Below, piece by piece: positions 45,120-53,852 of a DNA stretch of 64,000 bases; the first letter of the stretch is position 1; the number at the start of each line of letters is the position of its first letter. The stretch is taken from positions 160,622-224,621 of the forward strand of contig JACJWV010000006.1 in NCBI GenBank assembly GCA_020636915.1, written 5' to 3'. The position numbers were made by a program, and so were the translations under genes. The notes under the pieces were generated by a model. It was not told the origin of the DNA and ran no database searches. It worked only from the letters and a program-made list of their open reading frames with translations. The DNA is from Nocardioides sp. GTDB taxonomy: Bacteria; Actinomycetota; Actinomycetes; Propionibacteriales; Nocardioidaceae.

Positions 45120-45876
45120 GCCGCGCCGCGGCGACCATCACCACGCGGGCGTGCCGGTCGGCGTTGCCGACGACGTCGGACGCCGGCCCGGCGATCGACA
45201 CGGCGGCGACCGCCACACCGCTGGCGTCGATGATCGGGGCGGCGACCGAGGCCAACCCCTGCAGGTTCTCGGAGTCCGACACGGCCGACCCCCTCCGGCG
45301 TACGTCGGCCAGGCAGTCCTCCCACTGCGCCGCGGACCCGATCGTGCGGTCGGTCATCGTCGGGAAGCCGGCCTCGGCCCGCGCCTGCGCCACGGTGGGG
45401 TTGAAGGCCGCGAGGACCTTGCCGGCGCTCGTCGTGTGCAGCGGGACCCGGCGCGTGCGCTCGCCGAGGAGAGGGATGCCGGAGAGGGAGGGCAGCCGCT
45501 CGACGAACACGACGTCGGAGCCGTCGGCGATCGAGAGGTGCGTCGTCTGCCGCGTCCGCAGCCGCACCTCCTCCAGCAGCGGGAGCGCGACGTGGCGCAG
45601 CGGCACCCGGTCCTGCACCAGCTGGCCGAGCTCCCACAGGTGGAGGCCGAGCCGGTAGTGACCCGTCGGCAACCGTTCGGCCAGCCCCCGGGCGCACAGT
45701 GCCGACAGCAGCCGGTGCGCCGTGCTCTTCGCGACACCGAGCCGGCGGGCGACGTCGGTGACCCCGAGCTCCTCGGCCGTCGCGAAGCAGTCCAGGACGT
45801 CGAGCGCGGCCAGGACCGAGTGGAGCTGCGGAGCCGCCGGCGCGTCGTCGGCTGCCCCCGCACGGACCGAGGTCAT
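45097..45876 (-). CDS. IclR family transcriptional regulator (end of catabolic cluster)
   Basis: 259 residues. N-terminal winged helix (VLDCFATAEELGVTDVARRLGVAKSTAHRLLSAL) and a C-terminal effector domain (VPLHTTSAGKVLAAFNPT, ASVAAPIIDASGVAVAAVSIAGP). Last gene of the phenol/catechol operon, 81 bp behind dmpC. It probably responds to an aromatic or pathway intermediate. A second IclR gene lies mid-cluster at 51473-52315 and the two proteins are clearly related. Confidence 0.9.
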   Translation of the reverse strand: MTSVRAGAADDAPAAPQLHSVLAALDVLDCFATAEELGVTDVARRLGVAKSTAHRLLSALCARGLAERLPTGHYRLGLHLWELGQLVQDRVPLRHVALPLLEEVRLRTRQTTHLSIADGSDVVFVERLPSLSGIPLLGERTRRVPLHTTSAGKVLAAFNPTVAQARAEAGFPTMTDRTIGSAAQWEDCLADVRRRGSAVSDSENLQGLASVAAPIIDASGVAVAAVSIAGPASDVVGNADRHARVVMVAAARLSRRLGG

Positions 45877-45957
45877 GGCCGCATCGTCCTCGGCGACCGG
45901 ATGGTGGGCCAGGGACCTTGGGCCCGACGTGCGAGGACCCGGCAGGGCAGCCTCGGC

Positions 45958-47409
45958 TCAGCCGCGGTCGATCTGCATCACCACGGCCTTGGGCTCGGTG
46001 AAGAACTCGCGGCTGAAGGCGCCGCCCTCCCGGCCCACGCCCGAGTCCCCGACGCCACCGAACGGCGTCCGCAGGTCGCGGATGAAGAAGCAGTTCACCC
46101 ACACCGTGCCGGCCCGGAGCCGCGAGGAGACGCGGTGCGCGCGGGAGAGGTTCTCGGTGAAGAGCATCGCGTTGAGGCCGTAGCGGGTGTCGTTGGCGAG
46201 CCCGACGACCTCGTCCTCGGTGTGGAACTTGTTGACGACGACCACGGGCCCGAAGATCTCCTGGCAGTACTGCGACGCCTCCAGCGGCAGGTCCACCACG
46301 ATCGTGGGCTTCACCGCCCAGCTGCCGTCCTCTGCCAAGCCTCCGGTCAGGATCTTGCCGCCCTCCTCCTCGACGGTGTCCACGTAGCCCTTGACCTTGC
46401 GGTAGTGCTCCTCGCTGGCCAGGCACGAGAACTGCGTGGCCGGGTCGGTCGGGTCGCCGTACCGCATCGCCTCGGCCGCGGTACGGAACCGCTCGAGGAA
46501 CTCGTCGTAGAGCCCGGCCTGCACGAACAGCCGCGACCCCGCGAGGCAGACCTGGCCCGCATTGCGGAAGATCGCCTCGACGGCCCAGCGGACCGCGTTG
46601 TCGACCTCCGCGTCGTCGAAGACGATGTTCGCCCCCTTGCCGCCGAGCTCGAGGGAGACCGGCGCCAGGTGCGAGGCGGCCGCCTGCATGACGATCTTGC
46701 CCGTGCCGGACTCGCCGGTGAAGGTCACCCGGTCGACGCGCGGGTCCTCGGTGAGGGCGGCGCCGGCGGGGACGCCGTACCCGTTGAGCACGTTGAGGAC
46801 ACCGGGCGGGAACCCTGCCTCGACCGCCAGCCGGCCCAGGTGGACCACCGACGTGGGCGTGTCCTCGGCGGGCTTGATCACGACGGTGTTGCCCCAGGCG
46901 ATGGCCGGGGCGATCTTCCAGGTCGCCATCATCAGCGGGAAGTTCCACGGCGAGATGGCGACGACGACGCCGGCCGGGCCGTACTCGACGTAGGTGTGGT
47001 GGCCGGTGTCCATCGGCATCACCTCAGCGGTGCTGTCGCGCTGGTGGTCGGCGAAGAACCGGAAGTTCAGCACCGACCGGGCGACGTCGTGGAGTGCCTG
47101 GGTGCGCGGCTTGCCCATGTCGGTCGTGTCGAGACCCGCCAGGATCTCGGCGTCACGCTCCATCAGGTCCGCGAGCCGGTGGATCAGCGCGGCCCGCTCG
47201 TGGCGGCCCAGCCGCGGCCAGGGCCCCTCGTCGAAGGCGCGCCGGGCCGCAGCGATCGCGCGGTCGGCGTCAGCGGGGCTCGCCTCGGCGACCTCGGCCC
47301 ACTTCTCGCGGGTCCACGGGTTGACGGTGTCGAAGCGCGCTCCGTCGAGCGACTCGACCTCCTCGTTGTCGATGACGTGACCGAAGAACGGGTACTGCTC
47401 GGCGGACAT
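45958..47409 (-). CDS. dmpC: 2-hydroxymuconic semialdehyde dehydrogenase
   Basis: 483 residues, NAD-dependent aldehyde dehydrogenase family. Asn156 in PWNF, Glu254 in LELGGKGANIVF, and catalytic Cys288 in NAGQVCLAGSR are present. It oxidises the ring-cleavage product 2-hydroxymuconic semialdehyde to 4-oxalocrotonate, the entry to the dehydrogenative branch. Assignment rests on context (tautomerase and decarboxylase genes directly upstream) and DmpC/XylG-like features such as EYGPAGVVVAISPWNFPLM. Confidence 0.9.
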   Translation of the reverse strand: MSAEQYPFFGHVIDNEEVESLDGARFDTVNPWTREKWAEVAEASPADADRAIAAARRAFDEGPWPRLGRHERAALIHRLADLMERDAEILAGLDTTDMGKPRTQALHDVARSVLNFRFFADHQRDSTAEVMPMDTGHHTYVEYGPAGVVVAISPWNFPLMMATWKIAPAIAWGNTVVIKPAEDTPTSVVHLGRLAVEAGFPPGVLNVLNGYGVPAGAALTEDPRVDRVTFTGESGTGKIVMQAAASHLAPVSLELGGKGANIVFDDAEVDNAVRWAVEAIFRNAGQVCLAGSRLFVQAGLYDEFLERFRTAAEAMRYGDPTDPATQFSCLASEEHYRKVKGYVDTVEEEGGKILTGGLAEDGSWAVKPTIVVDLPLEASQYCQEIFGPVVVVNKFHTEDEVVGLANDTRYGLNAMLFTENLSRAHRVSSRLRAGTVWVNCFFIRDLRTPFGGVGDSGVGREGGAFSREFFTEPKAVVMQIDRG

Positions 47410-47423
47410 CGTTGACCTCCCTC

Positions 47424-47648
47424 TCAGGGACGCTGTTCAGGTCGGGGGGCGGGTACGGCGGCGGAGCGCTCGGCGATCGTCACGTCGCCTGCGGCGAAGT
47501 GGGTGGCCGGCACCTCGCGGAGCACGACGCGCACCGCGTCCTGCGGCGCGTCGATCGCCTCGACGGCCGCGGACGTGAGCGCGGAGATGAAGGCGCGCAG
47601 CTGCTCCGGGCTGCGCCCCTCGACCAGGGTGACCTCGATGAACGGCAT
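47424..47648 (-). CDS. dmpI: 4-oxalocrotonate tautomerase
   Basis: 74 residues. After Met removal the catalytic Pro1 is exposed; Arg11 and Arg39, the other known active-site residues, fall at the expected positions. Converts the enol form of 4-oxalocrotonate to the keto form. Its start overlaps the decarboxylase stop (ATGA). The tail beyond about residue 60 is slightly longer than the classical 62-residue enzyme. Confidence 0.9.
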   Translation of the reverse strand: MPFIEVTLVEGRSPEQLRAFISALTSAAVEAIDAPQDAVRVVLREVPATHFAAGDVTIAERSAAVPAPRPEQRP

Positions 47649-48451
47649 CACGCCTCCCCGGGCACCGGGCCGCCGTGCAGGTGGACCGACCCCAGGTGGG
47701 TGAAGTGGCAGGCCACGGAGGAGCCCGGCGGCGCGTGCACCGCGTCGGTCATGCCGCCGGTGAGCACGATCCAGCCCGGCTCGATCGCCAGGCCGCGCGC
47801 GGCGAGCTCGTTGGCCGCGAGGGCCAGTGCCTCCGCCGGGTGGCCGAGGACGGCGGCGCCGGTGGCCGAGTCGACCACCGCCCCGTCGACCTCGAGCAGG
47901 ACGCCCTCGAGGGCGAGGTCGAGGCTCTCCGGCGGGAGGCCGACGCTGCCGGTGACGAACGCGCCCGACGACGCGTTGTCGGCGACCACGTCGCCGGCGC
48001 GGAACCGGAAGTCGGCGTACCGGCTGTCGATCACCTCGGCGCCGCCGTAGACCCGGGAGACCGCCGCCATCGCCTCCATCGGGCCGACCCCGGGCCCGGC
48101 CAGGCGCGCGCCCATCTCGAAGACGATCTCGGGCTCGATCCGGGGGTGGATGAGCCGGTCCTGCGGGACCGGCAGGCCGGTCGGGAGCAGCATCGCGTCG
48201 GTCAGCCACGCCACGAACGGCATGTCGACCCCCATCCGCTGTTGCTTGGCGCGGCTGGTCAGCCCGAGCTTGACGCCGATCAACCGCTCGCCGCGGTCGA
48301 GCCGCCGCTGCAGGGTGAGGTCCTGGATGCGGTAGCCGGTCTCGACGTCCAGCCCGTCCCACTCGTCGGTGAACGGCGGGCGGTCACGCCGCTCCGCCTC
48401 GCACGAGAGCAGCTCGTCGGCGACGGTCTCGACGGTCCACGTCCCACCCAT
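47648..48451 (-). CDS. dmpH: 4-oxalocrotonate decarboxylase
   Basis: 267 residues. Decarboxylates 2-oxo-3-hexenedioate to 2-hydroxypenta-2,4-dienoate. Family signs: GVKLGLTSRAKQQRMGV, HPRIEPEIVFEMG with metal-binding Glu residues, EVIDSRYADFRF and NASSGAFVTG. It is a paralogue of the hydratase (dmpE) in the same operon; adjacency to the tautomerase favours the decarboxylase assignment. ATGA overlaps on both sides. Confidence 0.89.
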   Translation of the reverse strand: MGGTWTVETVADELLSCEAERRDRPPFTDEWDGLDVETGYRIQDLTLQRRLDRGERLIGVKLGLTSRAKQQRMGVDMPFVAWLTDAMLLPTGLPVPQDRLIHPRIEPEIVFEMGARLAGPGVGPMEAMAAVSRVYGGAEVIDSRYADFRFRAGDVVADNASSGAFVTGSVGLPPESLDLALEGVLLEVDGAVVDSATGAAVLGHPAEALALAANELAARGLAIEPGWIVLTGGMTDAVHAPPGSSVACHFTHLGSVHLHGGPVPGEA

Positions 48452-49587
48452 CAGCGCACCCCCACGGCGGCTAGGTCGCCGAGCTCGCGCTCCTCGGCGA
48501 GCTGGAGGGCGATGTCGATGATCATGTCCTCCTGGCCGCCGACGTAGCCGGCCTCGCCCACCCGCTGCAGGATCTCGTGCGCCGGTACGCCGTACCGCTC
48601 GGCCGCGCGCTCGGCGTGCAGCAGGAAGCTGGAGTAGACCCCGGCGTACCCCTGGGTGATCGAGGCGCGGTCCATCCACGGCAGCCGCGGGATGAACGGG
48701 CGTACGACGTCCTCGGCGGCGCTGAGCACCTCGCCGAGGTCCACGCCCGTCCGGATGCCCATCCGCTCGAAGGTCGCCGCGAGGACCTCGGTCGGCGAGT
48801 TGCCGGCACCGGCACCGAGCGCGCACAGCGCGCCGTCGATCTGCTTGGCGCCGGCCTGGTAGGCCAGGACCGAGTTGGCGATGCCCATGCTGAGGTTCTG
48901 GTGGCCGTGGAACCCCACCTGCGCCTGGTCGCCGACCTCGGCGAGGACTGCGGCGATCCGCTCCTGGGCGTCGGTCAGCACGAGCGCCCCGGCCGAGTCG
49001 ACGACGTACACGCACTGGGCGCCCGCGTCGACCATGATCCGGGCCTGCTCGGCGAGCTTCGCCGGGCTCGCGCGGTGGCTGAGCATCAGGAAGCCGACGG
49101 TCTCCATGCCCAGGCGCCGGGCCTCGCCGAAGTGCTGGATCGACACGTCCGCCTCGGTGCAGTGGGTGGCGATGCGGGCGACCTGGGCGCCGCAGGCGTG
49201 CGCCTTCTTGAGGTGGTGCACGGTGCCGAGGCCGGGCAGCATCAGGATCGCGATCTTGGCCTGGGTGGCCTCGTCGACGGCGGCCCGGATGAGCTGGAAC
49301 TCGTCGACGAGGGAGAACCCGTAGTTGAACGTCGAGCCGCCCAGCCCGTCGCCGTGACTGACCTCGATCACCTGCACGCCCGCGGCGTCGAGCGCGTGCA
49401 CGACACCGCGCACCTGCTCCTCGGTGAACTGGTGACTCATCGCGTGCGAGCCGTCGCGGAGCGTGGAGTCGGTGATCCGCAGGTCCGTCGGGCCGCCGCC
49501 GCCAGGCGTCAGGTCGCGGACGTCGGTCTCGGTCAGCTGCTCGGTGACCGTGGGCACCTGGTCGGGGGTGATGGTCATGTCGCCCAT
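48451..49587 (-). CDS. dmpG: 4-hydroxy-2-oxovalerate aldolase
   Basis: 378 residues starting MGDMTITPDQ. Mn-dependent class II aldolase that splits 4-hydroxy-2-oxovalerate to pyruvate and acetaldehyde. TLRDGSHAMSHQF (Arg44, Asp45, His48) and the metal-binding GFHGHQNLSMGIAN are typical. An N-terminal extension of ~30 residues precedes the barrel. Works as a complex with DmpF, channelling acetaldehyde; the dmpF stop lies two bases before its start. Confidence 0.94.
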   Translation of the reverse strand: MGDMTITPDQVPTVTEQLTETDVRDLTPGGGGPTDLRITDSTLRDGSHAMSHQFTEEQVRGVVHALDAAGVQVIEVSHGDGLGGSTFNYGFSLVDEFQLIRAAVDEATQAKIAILMLPGLGTVHHLKKAHACGAQVARIATHCTEADVSIQHFGEARRLGMETVGFLMLSHRASPAKLAEQARIMVDAGAQCVYVVDSAGALVLTDAQERIAAVLAEVGDQAQVGFHGHQNLSMGIANSVLAYQAGAKQIDGALCALGAGAGNSPTEVLAATFERMGIRTGVDLGEVLSAAEDVVRPFIPRLPWMDRASITQGYAGVYSSFLLHAERAAERYGVPAHEILQRVGEAGYVGGQEDMIIDIALQLAEERELGDLAAVGVR

Positions 49588-49589
49588 GC

Positions 49590-50627
49590 TCAGACACCTG
49601 CCTTCTCGTCGGTCCCTGCCGCGGTGGGGACCGAGGTGGCGACCGTGTCCGGGCTCTCGCCCAGCGCGGTCGAGGACTTCCACGTGGGGTCCACGCCCAG
49701 CTTGTGCGCCATCATCAGGTCACCCACCCGGGCCGCGGCCGCGGTGATGATGTCGAGGTTGCCGGCGTAGTCGGGCAGGTAGTCGCCGCGGCCGCGGACC
49801 TCGATGGGGACGAAGACGCGGGCCATGCCCTTCCAGGTGTCGCGGGCGTGGTCGAACTGCGGGGTCGCTCGCAGGTGGTAGCCGGGGACATACTCCTGCA
49901 CGGTCGCCTCCATCGCGTGGATCGACTCCAGGATCCGGTCCTGCAGGTCGCCGGGCTCGCCCGCCTCCGGCGGGACCGCGCAGAAGACCGAGTTGCGCAT
50001 CATCAGGGGCGGCTCGACCGGGTTGAGGATGATGATCGCCCGGCCGGTCGCCGCGCCGCCGACCTTCGACACCGCGTCCGCGGTCGTCTCGGTGAACTCG
50101 TCGATGTTCGCCCGGGTGCCGGGTCCCGCCGAGCGGGAGGAGACCGAGGCGACGATCTCGGCGTAGGGCACGTCGACCACCGAGCTGACGGCATGCACCA
50201 TCGGGATCGTGGCCTGGCCGCCGCAGGTGATCATGTTGACGTTGAGGGCGTCGAGGTTGAACTCGAGGTTGATCGGCGGGCAGAGGTAGGGCCCGATGGC
50301 CGCCGGCGTCAGGTCGACGGCGAGGATGCCCGCCTCGGCGTACCGCGGGGCGTTGGCCTCGTGCGCCTTCGCCGAGGTGCACTCGAAGACGATGTCGGGC
50401 AGCTCGTCCTGGGCGAGCAGCCAGTCCACGCCGTCGGCGCTGGCCTCCAGTCCGAGCCGCTTCGCGCGGGCCAGCCCGTCCGAGGTCGGGTCGACGCCGA
50501 CCATCCAGCGCGGCTCGATGATCTCGCTGCGCCGGATGAGCTTGAACATCAGGTCGCTGCCGATGTTGCCGGGGCCGACGATCGCGGCGCCGACCTTGCC
50601 CGGCGTACGACGGGGCGCGGTGCTCAT
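49590..50627 (-). CDS. dmpF: Acylating acetaldehyde dehydrogenase
   Basis: 345 residues. Converts acetaldehyde and CoA to acetyl-CoA with NAD. Nucleotide-binding GPGNIGSDL (residues 18-26) and catalytic Cys135 in MITCGGQATIP. Length somewhat above the usual ~310-315 because of a C-terminal extension (from about residue 318). Its start overlaps the hydratase stop (ATGA). Partner of the aldolase encoded next. Confidence 0.95.
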   Translation of the reverse strand: MSTAPRRTPGKVGAAIVGPGNIGSDLMFKLIRRSEIIEPRWMVGVDPTSDGLARAKRLGLEASADGVDWLLAQDELPDIVFECTSAKAHEANAPRYAEAGILAVDLTPAAIGPYLCPPINLEFNLDALNVNMITCGGQATIPMVHAVSSVVDVPYAEIVASVSSRSAGPGTRANIDEFTETTADAVSKVGGAATGRAIIILNPVEPPLMMRNSVFCAVPPEAGEPGDLQDRILESIHAMEATVQEYVPGYHLRATPQFDHARDTWKGMARVFVPIEVRGRGDYLPDYAGNLDIITAAAARVGDLMMAHKLGVDPTWKSSTALGESPDTVATSVPTAAGTDEKAGV

Positions 50628-51442
50628 GCCTGCTTCTCCTCTTCCGTGTCCACTGCTGCGAATCGTGCGGTGACGCTCCCGAGGCCGCCGAAGGTGGCGG
50701 TGAACGTATCGCCCGCCGCCACCGGCTGCATCGCGGTGATCGCGCCGGGCAGGACGACCCAGCCGGCCTCCAGGGCCGTGCCGAGCGCCCCGACGGTGTT
50801 GGCGAGCCAGACCAGCGAGCTCAGCGGCGAGCCGAGCACCGCGCCTCCGGCTCCGGTCCCGACGACCTGGCCGTTGCGCCGGAACACGCAGCCACCCAGC
50901 CGCAGGTCGACCTCGTGCAGCGGGGTGGGCGTGCTGCCGAGCACGAGGCCGCCGCTCGAGGCGTTGTCGGCCACGGTGTCGACGATCGAGATCTTCCAGT
51001 CCGCGATGCGGGAGTCGACGATCTCCAGCGCGGGCAGCACGAAGTCGATCGCCGCGATCGCCTCGTGGACGGTCACCCCCGGTCCGCGCAGCGGCCGCTT
51101 GAGGACGAACGCGACCTCCGGCTCGACCCGGGGCTGGAGGAACCGCCCCGCCAGCGGGATCGGCTCGTGCTCGAGGTAGAAGAAGTCGTCGAGCAGGTGG
51201 CCGAAGTCCGGCTGGCGCACCCCGAGCAGGTTCTGCATCGCCGCGCTCGTCAGGCCGACCTTCATGCCCTTGACCGTGCGACCGCCCTGGACCATCGACT
51301 CGATCTGCGCGAGCTGGATCCCGTAGGCGTCCTCGATGCTCAGGCCGTCGAACGTCTGGATCAGCGGGGCGATCGGCGTCCCGCTGGCGTAGGCGTCGAG
51401 CAACAGCTTCGCCGCGAGGTCGCGGGCGTCGTGGGCGGTCAC
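50624..51442 (-). CDS. dmpE: 2-hydroxypenta-2,4-dienoate hydratase
   Basis: 272 residues. Adds water to 2-hydroxypentadienoate giving 4-hydroxy-2-oxovalerate. Family signs: GMKVGLTSAAMQNLLGV, PRVEPEVAFVLKRPL, LEIVDSRIADWKI and NASSGGLVLGS. Heads the dmpEFGHI block behind the IclR gene, with a 30-bp gap. Confidence 0.92.
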   Translation of the reverse strand: MTAHDARDLAAKLLLDAYASGTPIAPLIQTFDGLSIEDAYGIQLAQIESMVQGGRTVKGMKVGLTSAAMQNLLGVRQPDFGHLLDDFFYLEHEPIPLAGRFLQPRVEPEVAFVLKRPLRGPGVTVHEAIAAIDFVLPALEIVDSRIADWKISIVDTVADNASSGGLVLGSTPTPLHEVDLRLGGCVFRRNGQVVGTGAGGAVLGSPLSSLVWLANTVGALGTALEAGWVVLPGAITAMQPVAAGDTFTATFGGLGSVTARFAAVDTEEEKQA

Positions 51443-51472
51443 GGTCTGAGTCTTCTCTCTTCTCGGGTGGTG

Positions 51473-52315
51473 CTACGGCAGCTGGGCGGCGATCTGGCGC
51501 GAGGCGGTCGCGAGCAGGACCCGCAGCCGGTCCATGTCGGCGGCGATCTGGTCGGTCGGGCCGAACGCGGAGATGCTGGCCACCGCCACCTTGCGCTGCA
51601 TGACCGGCACGGCGATCGAGGTCATCCCCTCGAAGGACTCGCCGTGGGACACGGCGAACCCCTGCCGCCGCACGTCGGCCATCGCCCGGCTCCAGGCGGT
51701 CTCCGTGCGGATCGTGCGCCGGGCGTACGGCGGGAAGCCGGCCGTGCGGCGCGCCTGGTCGACCGCGGGGTTGAAGGCGGCGATCACCTTGCCCGAGCTG
51801 GTGCAGTGCAGCGGCAGGCGGCGGCCGACGTGGCCCAGCAGCTCACCGCCCGCACCCGTCTCGATGCGCTCGACGAAGACCACGTCCACGCCGTCGGGGA
51901 CGCTGAAGTTGACGGTGTACCCGGTCGCCGCCGCGATCGCCTGGAGGTGCGGGAGCGCCGCGTGCCGGAACGTGTTGCGCGCCTGCGCCAGGTGGCCGAG
52001 CTCGTAGAGGTGCATGCCCAGCCGGTACTTGCCGGTCTCGCGGTCCTGCTCGACGAACCCTCGCGTGGCCAGGGTCTGCAGCAGCCGGTGGGCCGTCGCC
52101 TTGCCGATGCCGAGCCGGCGCGCGACGTCGGAGACCCCGAGCGAACCGTCGATCGCGAAGCACTCCAGGACGTCGAGCGCCGTGCCCACCGAGCGCAGGC
52201 CGCCGCCGCTCTGGTCGCTCCCACCGCGCAGGCCCTTGGGGACCGAGGAGACCGTGCAGCCGTCCGCGCCGTCCCGGGCTCGGCCGGGAGTGCGGGCGGA
52301 GGTCACCGGGCTCAT
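51473..52315 (-). CDS. IclR family transcriptional regulator (mid-cluster)
   Basis: 280 residues. A ~40-residue Gly/Ser-rich lead precedes the winged helix (ALDVLECFAIDGSLGVSDVA, GIGKATAHRLLQTL). The effector domain includes LHCTSSGKVIAAFNPA and VAVPVMQRKVAVASISAFG. Its start overlaps the dmpP stop (ATGA), so the regulator is translated with the hydroxylase genes. Likely controls the cluster, including itself; activator or repressor role not visible. Confidence 0.9.
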   Translation of the reverse strand: MSPVTSARTPGRARDGADGCTVSSVPKGLRGGSDQSGGGLRSVGTALDVLECFAIDGSLGVSDVARRLGIGKATAHRLLQTLATRGFVEQDRETGKYRLGMHLYELGHLAQARNTFRHAALPHLQAIAAATGYTVNFSVPDGVDVVFVERIETGAGGELLGHVGRRLPLHCTSSGKVIAAFNPAVDQARRTAGFPPYARRTIRTETAWSRAMADVRRQGFAVSHGESFEGMTSIAVPVMQRKVAVASISAFGPTDQIAADMDRLRVLLATASRQIAAQLP

Positions 52316-53412
52316 CGCTTGATGAGCGGCGACTTCACGCCGCCGGCGGCCTTGTCGGCCTCGTTGAAGAAGTCCTCCCGGTGGATGTCGCGCGGGAAGA
52401 GGCGCTTGCCCATCATCGTCCTCAGCGCGGCCTCGACCATGGCCGGCGGTCCGCACAGGTAGCCGGCGCAGCCGGCCAGGCTCTCGTGGTCGGCGGCGAG
52501 GACGTCGGTGACGTTGCCGTAGGCGTAGGCCGCCGGGTCGTCGCCGCTGGCGGCCACCTCGGCCTCGGTCTCCTCCGACAGGCACGGCCGGTAGGTGAAG
52601 CGGTCGGGGTGCTCCTTGGCCAGGCGCCGGAAGACGTCGACGTCGTAGAGCCAGGCGCGGGTCCGGCCGCCCGCGTAGAGGGTCAGCGGGGCGTCGTACC
52701 CCTCGGTCTCGAGGGCGTGCAGCACCATCGACTTCAGCGGCGCGGTGCCGGTGCCGCCACCGACGAGGACCGCGGGTCGGTCGTCGCCGGTGTGCAGGAC
52801 GAACCGGCCGTACGGGCCCGACACGGGCACCTGGTCGCCGACGGCGAGGGTGCCGAACACCCAGTCGTCGGTCCCGCGGCCGCCCGGCACGAGCCGGACG
52901 TGGAACTCCAGCCGGCGCGTCTCGCCCGGGGGCGAGCCGATCGACCAGGTGCGGTCGACCGACGGCTTGCCGTCGGCCGCCGGCACCGTGAACTTCAGGT
53001 ACTGCCCGGCGTTGAAGCCGATGTCGCGGTCGAGCTCGACGACGAGGCGTCGCGTCTGCTCGGCGATGTCGGACAGCTCCACGACCGTGGCCGTGTAGTC
53101 CTGCACCGGGAAGACCTCGACCGACTCGTCGACGTCGATGTCGGCCTCGATCACCACGTCCGAGCGTGGCGTGGCGCAGCAGGGCAGCACCTTGCCCTCG
53201 TCGCGCTCGAAGTCCATCAGCGCGAACGCGCTGGAGGCGCCGTGGTCGACGTCCCCGTCGAGCACCTCGGCCTTGCACGTGGCGCACGTGCCGTGGGTGC
53301 AGGAGTGCGGCAGCCAGACGCCGTTGCGCAGGCAGGCGTCGAGGATCGTCTGGTCCTCGGCGCACTCGACCTCGCGACCGAGCGGCTCGACCGTGATCGT
53401 GTACGACGTCAT
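52312..53412 (-). CDS. dmpP: Phenol hydroxylase reductase component P5
   Basis: 366 residues. Passes electrons from NAD(P)H through FAD and a [2Fe-2S] cluster to the oxygenase. Plant-type ferredoxin domain with Cys38, Cys43, Cys46 and Cys78. FAD-binding region RTWSIGSPPGE; nucleotide-binding VGGGTGTAPLKSMV; final CGPPAMVEAAL. Length and domain order match DmpP. It follows dmpO with a 31-bp gap. Confidence 0.95.
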   Translation of the reverse strand: MTSYTITVEPLGREVECAEDQTILDACLRNGVWLPHSCTHGTCATCKAEVLDGDVDHGASSAFALMDFERDEGKVLPCCATPRSDVVIEADIDVDESVEVFPVQDYTATVVELSDIAEQTRRLVVELDRDIGFNAGQYLKFTVPAADGKPSVDRTWSIGSPPGETRRLEFHVRLVPGGRGTDDWVFGTLAVGDQVPVSGPYGRFVLHTGDDRPAVLVGGGTGTAPLKSMVLHALETEGYDAPLTLYAGGRTRAWLYDVDVFRRLAKEHPDRFTYRPCLSEETEAEVAASGDDPAAYAYGNVTDVLAADHESLAGCAGYLCGPPAMVEAALRTMMGKRLFPRDIHREDFFNEADKAAGGVKSPLIKR

Positions 53413-53443
53413 GGCTGCTGCACTCCCTGCGATCTTCGTCCCG

Positions 53444-53851
53444 CTACTTCTTGACCATCCGGATGACCGACTTGTGGCCCACCCCGAGCGAAGCCAGGCT
53501 GGCGCCCTCGTCGGGGGTCCACGGCGCGTCGTCGAGCCCCCACTCGAAGTCCGCCGGGGTCCAGGAGGCGAGCCAGTCGGGGTCCTCCTCGTGGTAGGGC
53601 ACGAGGAGCGCTGCCCAGAAGTCGCCGAACGACATCGCCTTCGGCGCCCGGAAGCAGGCGGCCGCGACGAACCAGGGGTTGCCGTCGTACCAGACGTGGA
53701 CCAGCTGGTCGTCGCCGTAGAGCTCCTGCGCCGAGCGCGACGGGAAGTCGTAGGCTCCGATGCTGCGGATCTCGGGGCGCTCGATCACCTTGTTGAAGCC
53801 GGTGTCGATCCCGGTGTCGATCCCGGTGTCGATCCCGGTGTCGGTGGTCAT
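53444..53851 (-). CDS. dmpO: Phenol hydroxylase component P4 (gamma subunit)
   Basis: 135 residues from MTTDTGID. Small subunit of the hydroxylase complex; core from about residue 20 (IRSIGAYDFPSRSAQELYGDDQLVHVWYDGNPWF) matches DmpO-type proteins. The N-terminus is a repeated Gly-Ile-Asp-Thr stretch encoded by a 12-bp tandem repeat and absent from classical DmpO as far as I recall. Start lies two bases after the dmpN stop begins (one-base gap). Confidence 0.9.
   Translation of the reverse strand: MTTDTGIDTGIDTGIDTGFNKVIERPEIRSIGAYDFPSRSAQELYGDDQLVHVWYDGNPWFVAAACFRAPKAMSFGDFWAALLVPYHEEDPDWLASWTPADFEWGLDDAPWTPDEGASLASLGVGHKSVIRMVKK
53799..53844 (-). repeat. 12-bp tandem repeat in the 5' end of dmpO
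   Basis: Three exact copies of CCGGTGTCGATC (plus-strand reading; 53799-53810, 53811-53822, 53823-53834) and a partial fourth (53835-53844). They encode the Thr-Gly-Ile-Asp units at the N-terminus of P4. Each unit keeps the frame, so copy number can vary without breaking the gene. Confidence 0.9.
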
Positions 53852-53852
53852 G

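Noticed and set aside
47648..51442. Treating dmpH and dmpE as redundant copies of one enzyme
   Set aside because: They are related, but each adjoins its own functional partners: tautomerase for the decarboxylase, and aldolase/acetaldehyde dehydrogenase for the hydratase, as in known pathways.
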